Assembly: GCF_012584455.1 (NCBI RefSeq)
Contig: NZ_JABAEB010000015.1
Location: forward strand, 1 to 64,000
Reading direction: 5' to 3'
DNA from: Shewanella oncorhynchi
GTDB lineage: Bacteria > Pseudomonadota > Gammaproteobacteria > Enterobacterales > Shewanellaceae
Length of the DNA stretch: 64,000 nt
Of the stretch, positions 63,589-64,000 are shown piece after piece. The number at the start of each line of letters is the position of its first letter. The stretch's first letter is position 1. The notes beneath the pieces were generated by a model, which saw only the letters and a list, made by a program, of their open reading frames with translations, did no database searches and was not told where the DNA came from. Made by a program: the position numbers and the translations under genes.

Positions 63589-64000
63589 ATGAGTGGCCAA
63601 AGTGTACAAGTTAAAATCGATGATGGCATCGCCTACGTGTTGCTTAATCGTCCTGAAAAAATGAATGCTATTAACTATTTAATGTTTAGTGAGCTTGACT
63701 GCGCGATTAAAAGTATTAAATCCAATCGTGCGGTGCGAGCCGTGATCCTCTCGGGAGCGGGTGGGCATTTTAGCTCTGGGCTCGATGTTAAAAGTGTGAT
63801 GTCGGCACCGATGCAGGCAGTTAAGTTACTGTTTAAGGGTTTACCGGGGAATGCGAATTTGGCACAGCGGGTGTCACTAGGTTGGCAAACCTTGCCTGTG
63901 CCAGTGATTGCCGTGCTTGAGGGCTGTTGCTATGGCGGCGGTATGCAGATCGCTTTAGGCGCAGATGTGCGTATTGCTAGCCACGACAGTAAGTTATCTA
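63589..64000 (+). CDS. Crotonase/enoyl-CoA hydratase family protein, 5' part
   Basis: Starts ATG 63589 and runs off the window after 137 residues with no stop. The N-terminus reads IDDGIAYVLLNRPEKMNAIN, then VRAVILSGAGGHFSSGLDVK (first oxyanion-hole loop) and VIAVLEGCCYGGGMQIALGA (second). Acts on an acyl-CoA; the exact reaction (hydratase, isomerase or hydrolase) cannot be judged from this part. Confidence 0.92.
   Translation, partial: MSGQSVQVKIDDGIAYVLLNRPEKMNAINYLMFSELDCAIKSIKSNRAVRAVILSGAGGHFSSGLDVKSVMSAPMQAVKLLFKGLPGNANLAQRVSLGWQTLPVPVIAVLEGCCYGGGMQIALGADVRIASHDSKLS

Noticed and set aside
1..64000. tRNA, rRNA or riboswitch genes
   Set aside because: None could be recognised by reading; a covariance-model search would be needed to exclude small structured RNAs.

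Overview
The window looks like chromosomal DNA of a marine or aquatic gammaproteobacterium, most likely Shewanella. This rests on gene content: fre-ubiD, rimK with a TorF-type porin, a DUF3012 lipoprotein, an LctP-type lactate permease, RraB, ArfB and many c-di-GMP and chemotaxis-like signalling proteins. Base composition is moderate and genes are densely packed. No rRNA, tRNA, CRISPR array, transposase or integrase was found. Assignments are by reading and family knowledge only; no database search was run.

Region 1 (1-6316) is the most accessory part. A KAP-family P-loop NTPase is followed by a short islet (about 2576-5602) with a Vat-type acetyltransferase, a pentapeptide-repeat protein and a divergent TetR-family regulator with a tandem palindromic operator candidate. 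The islet lies between a 181-bp detached copy of the 3' end of fre (2395-2575) and the intact fre gene (5606-6316). That is the arrangement left when an element inserts at the end of a gene and brings its own replacement 3' end. Hairpin-bearing small repeats lie downstream of both fre ends.

Region 2 (6431-13443) is mostly housekeeping: ubiD, a His/Tyr-rich secreted protein, an MFS exporter, an SDR, and an aroQ-accB pair whose AccB has arginine instead of the biotin-accepting lysine. Then come arfB and small proteins. Region 3 (13592-20420) is a heavy-metal RND efflux operon: a small Cys/His-rich exported protein, then czcC-, czcB- and czcA-like genes. Region 4 (20592-33022) holds a monooxygenase-fold protein, mscL, a LysR regulator divergent from an EmrAB-like pump, ElaA-like and YgiN-like proteins, lactate permease, a redox protein, a DUF2927 protein and a beta-CASP metallo-hydrolase.

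Region 5 (33091-48106) has a QEGLA-motif protein, a small PA3496-like protein, a three-gene phosphorelay/c-di-GMP operon (CHASE-PAS kinase, single receiver, REC-GGDEF-EAL), rimK, a porin, HU, a double-receiver protein, several small proteins and an EAL-CBS-GGDEF protein. Region 6 (48155-55787) has a TraB/GumN protein, cmoM, a 314-bp MITE-like element, a MaoC-fold dehydratase, fhs and an MscS-family channel. Region 7 (55934-59601) is a probable zinc-uptake cluster: a small His/Cys protein, a His-rich outer-membrane protein, a ZnuA-like binding protein and a permease, but no ATPase gene. Region 8 (59764-64000) has plsC-like, rraB, a PAS-GGDEF cyclase, a REC-CheC protein and the start of a crotonase gene cut by the window end.

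The points most worth checking are the fre-end islet, the AccB Lys-to-Arg change, the atypical CzcA proton-relay motif with its loop insertion, and the permease-binding-protein cluster lacking an ATPase.
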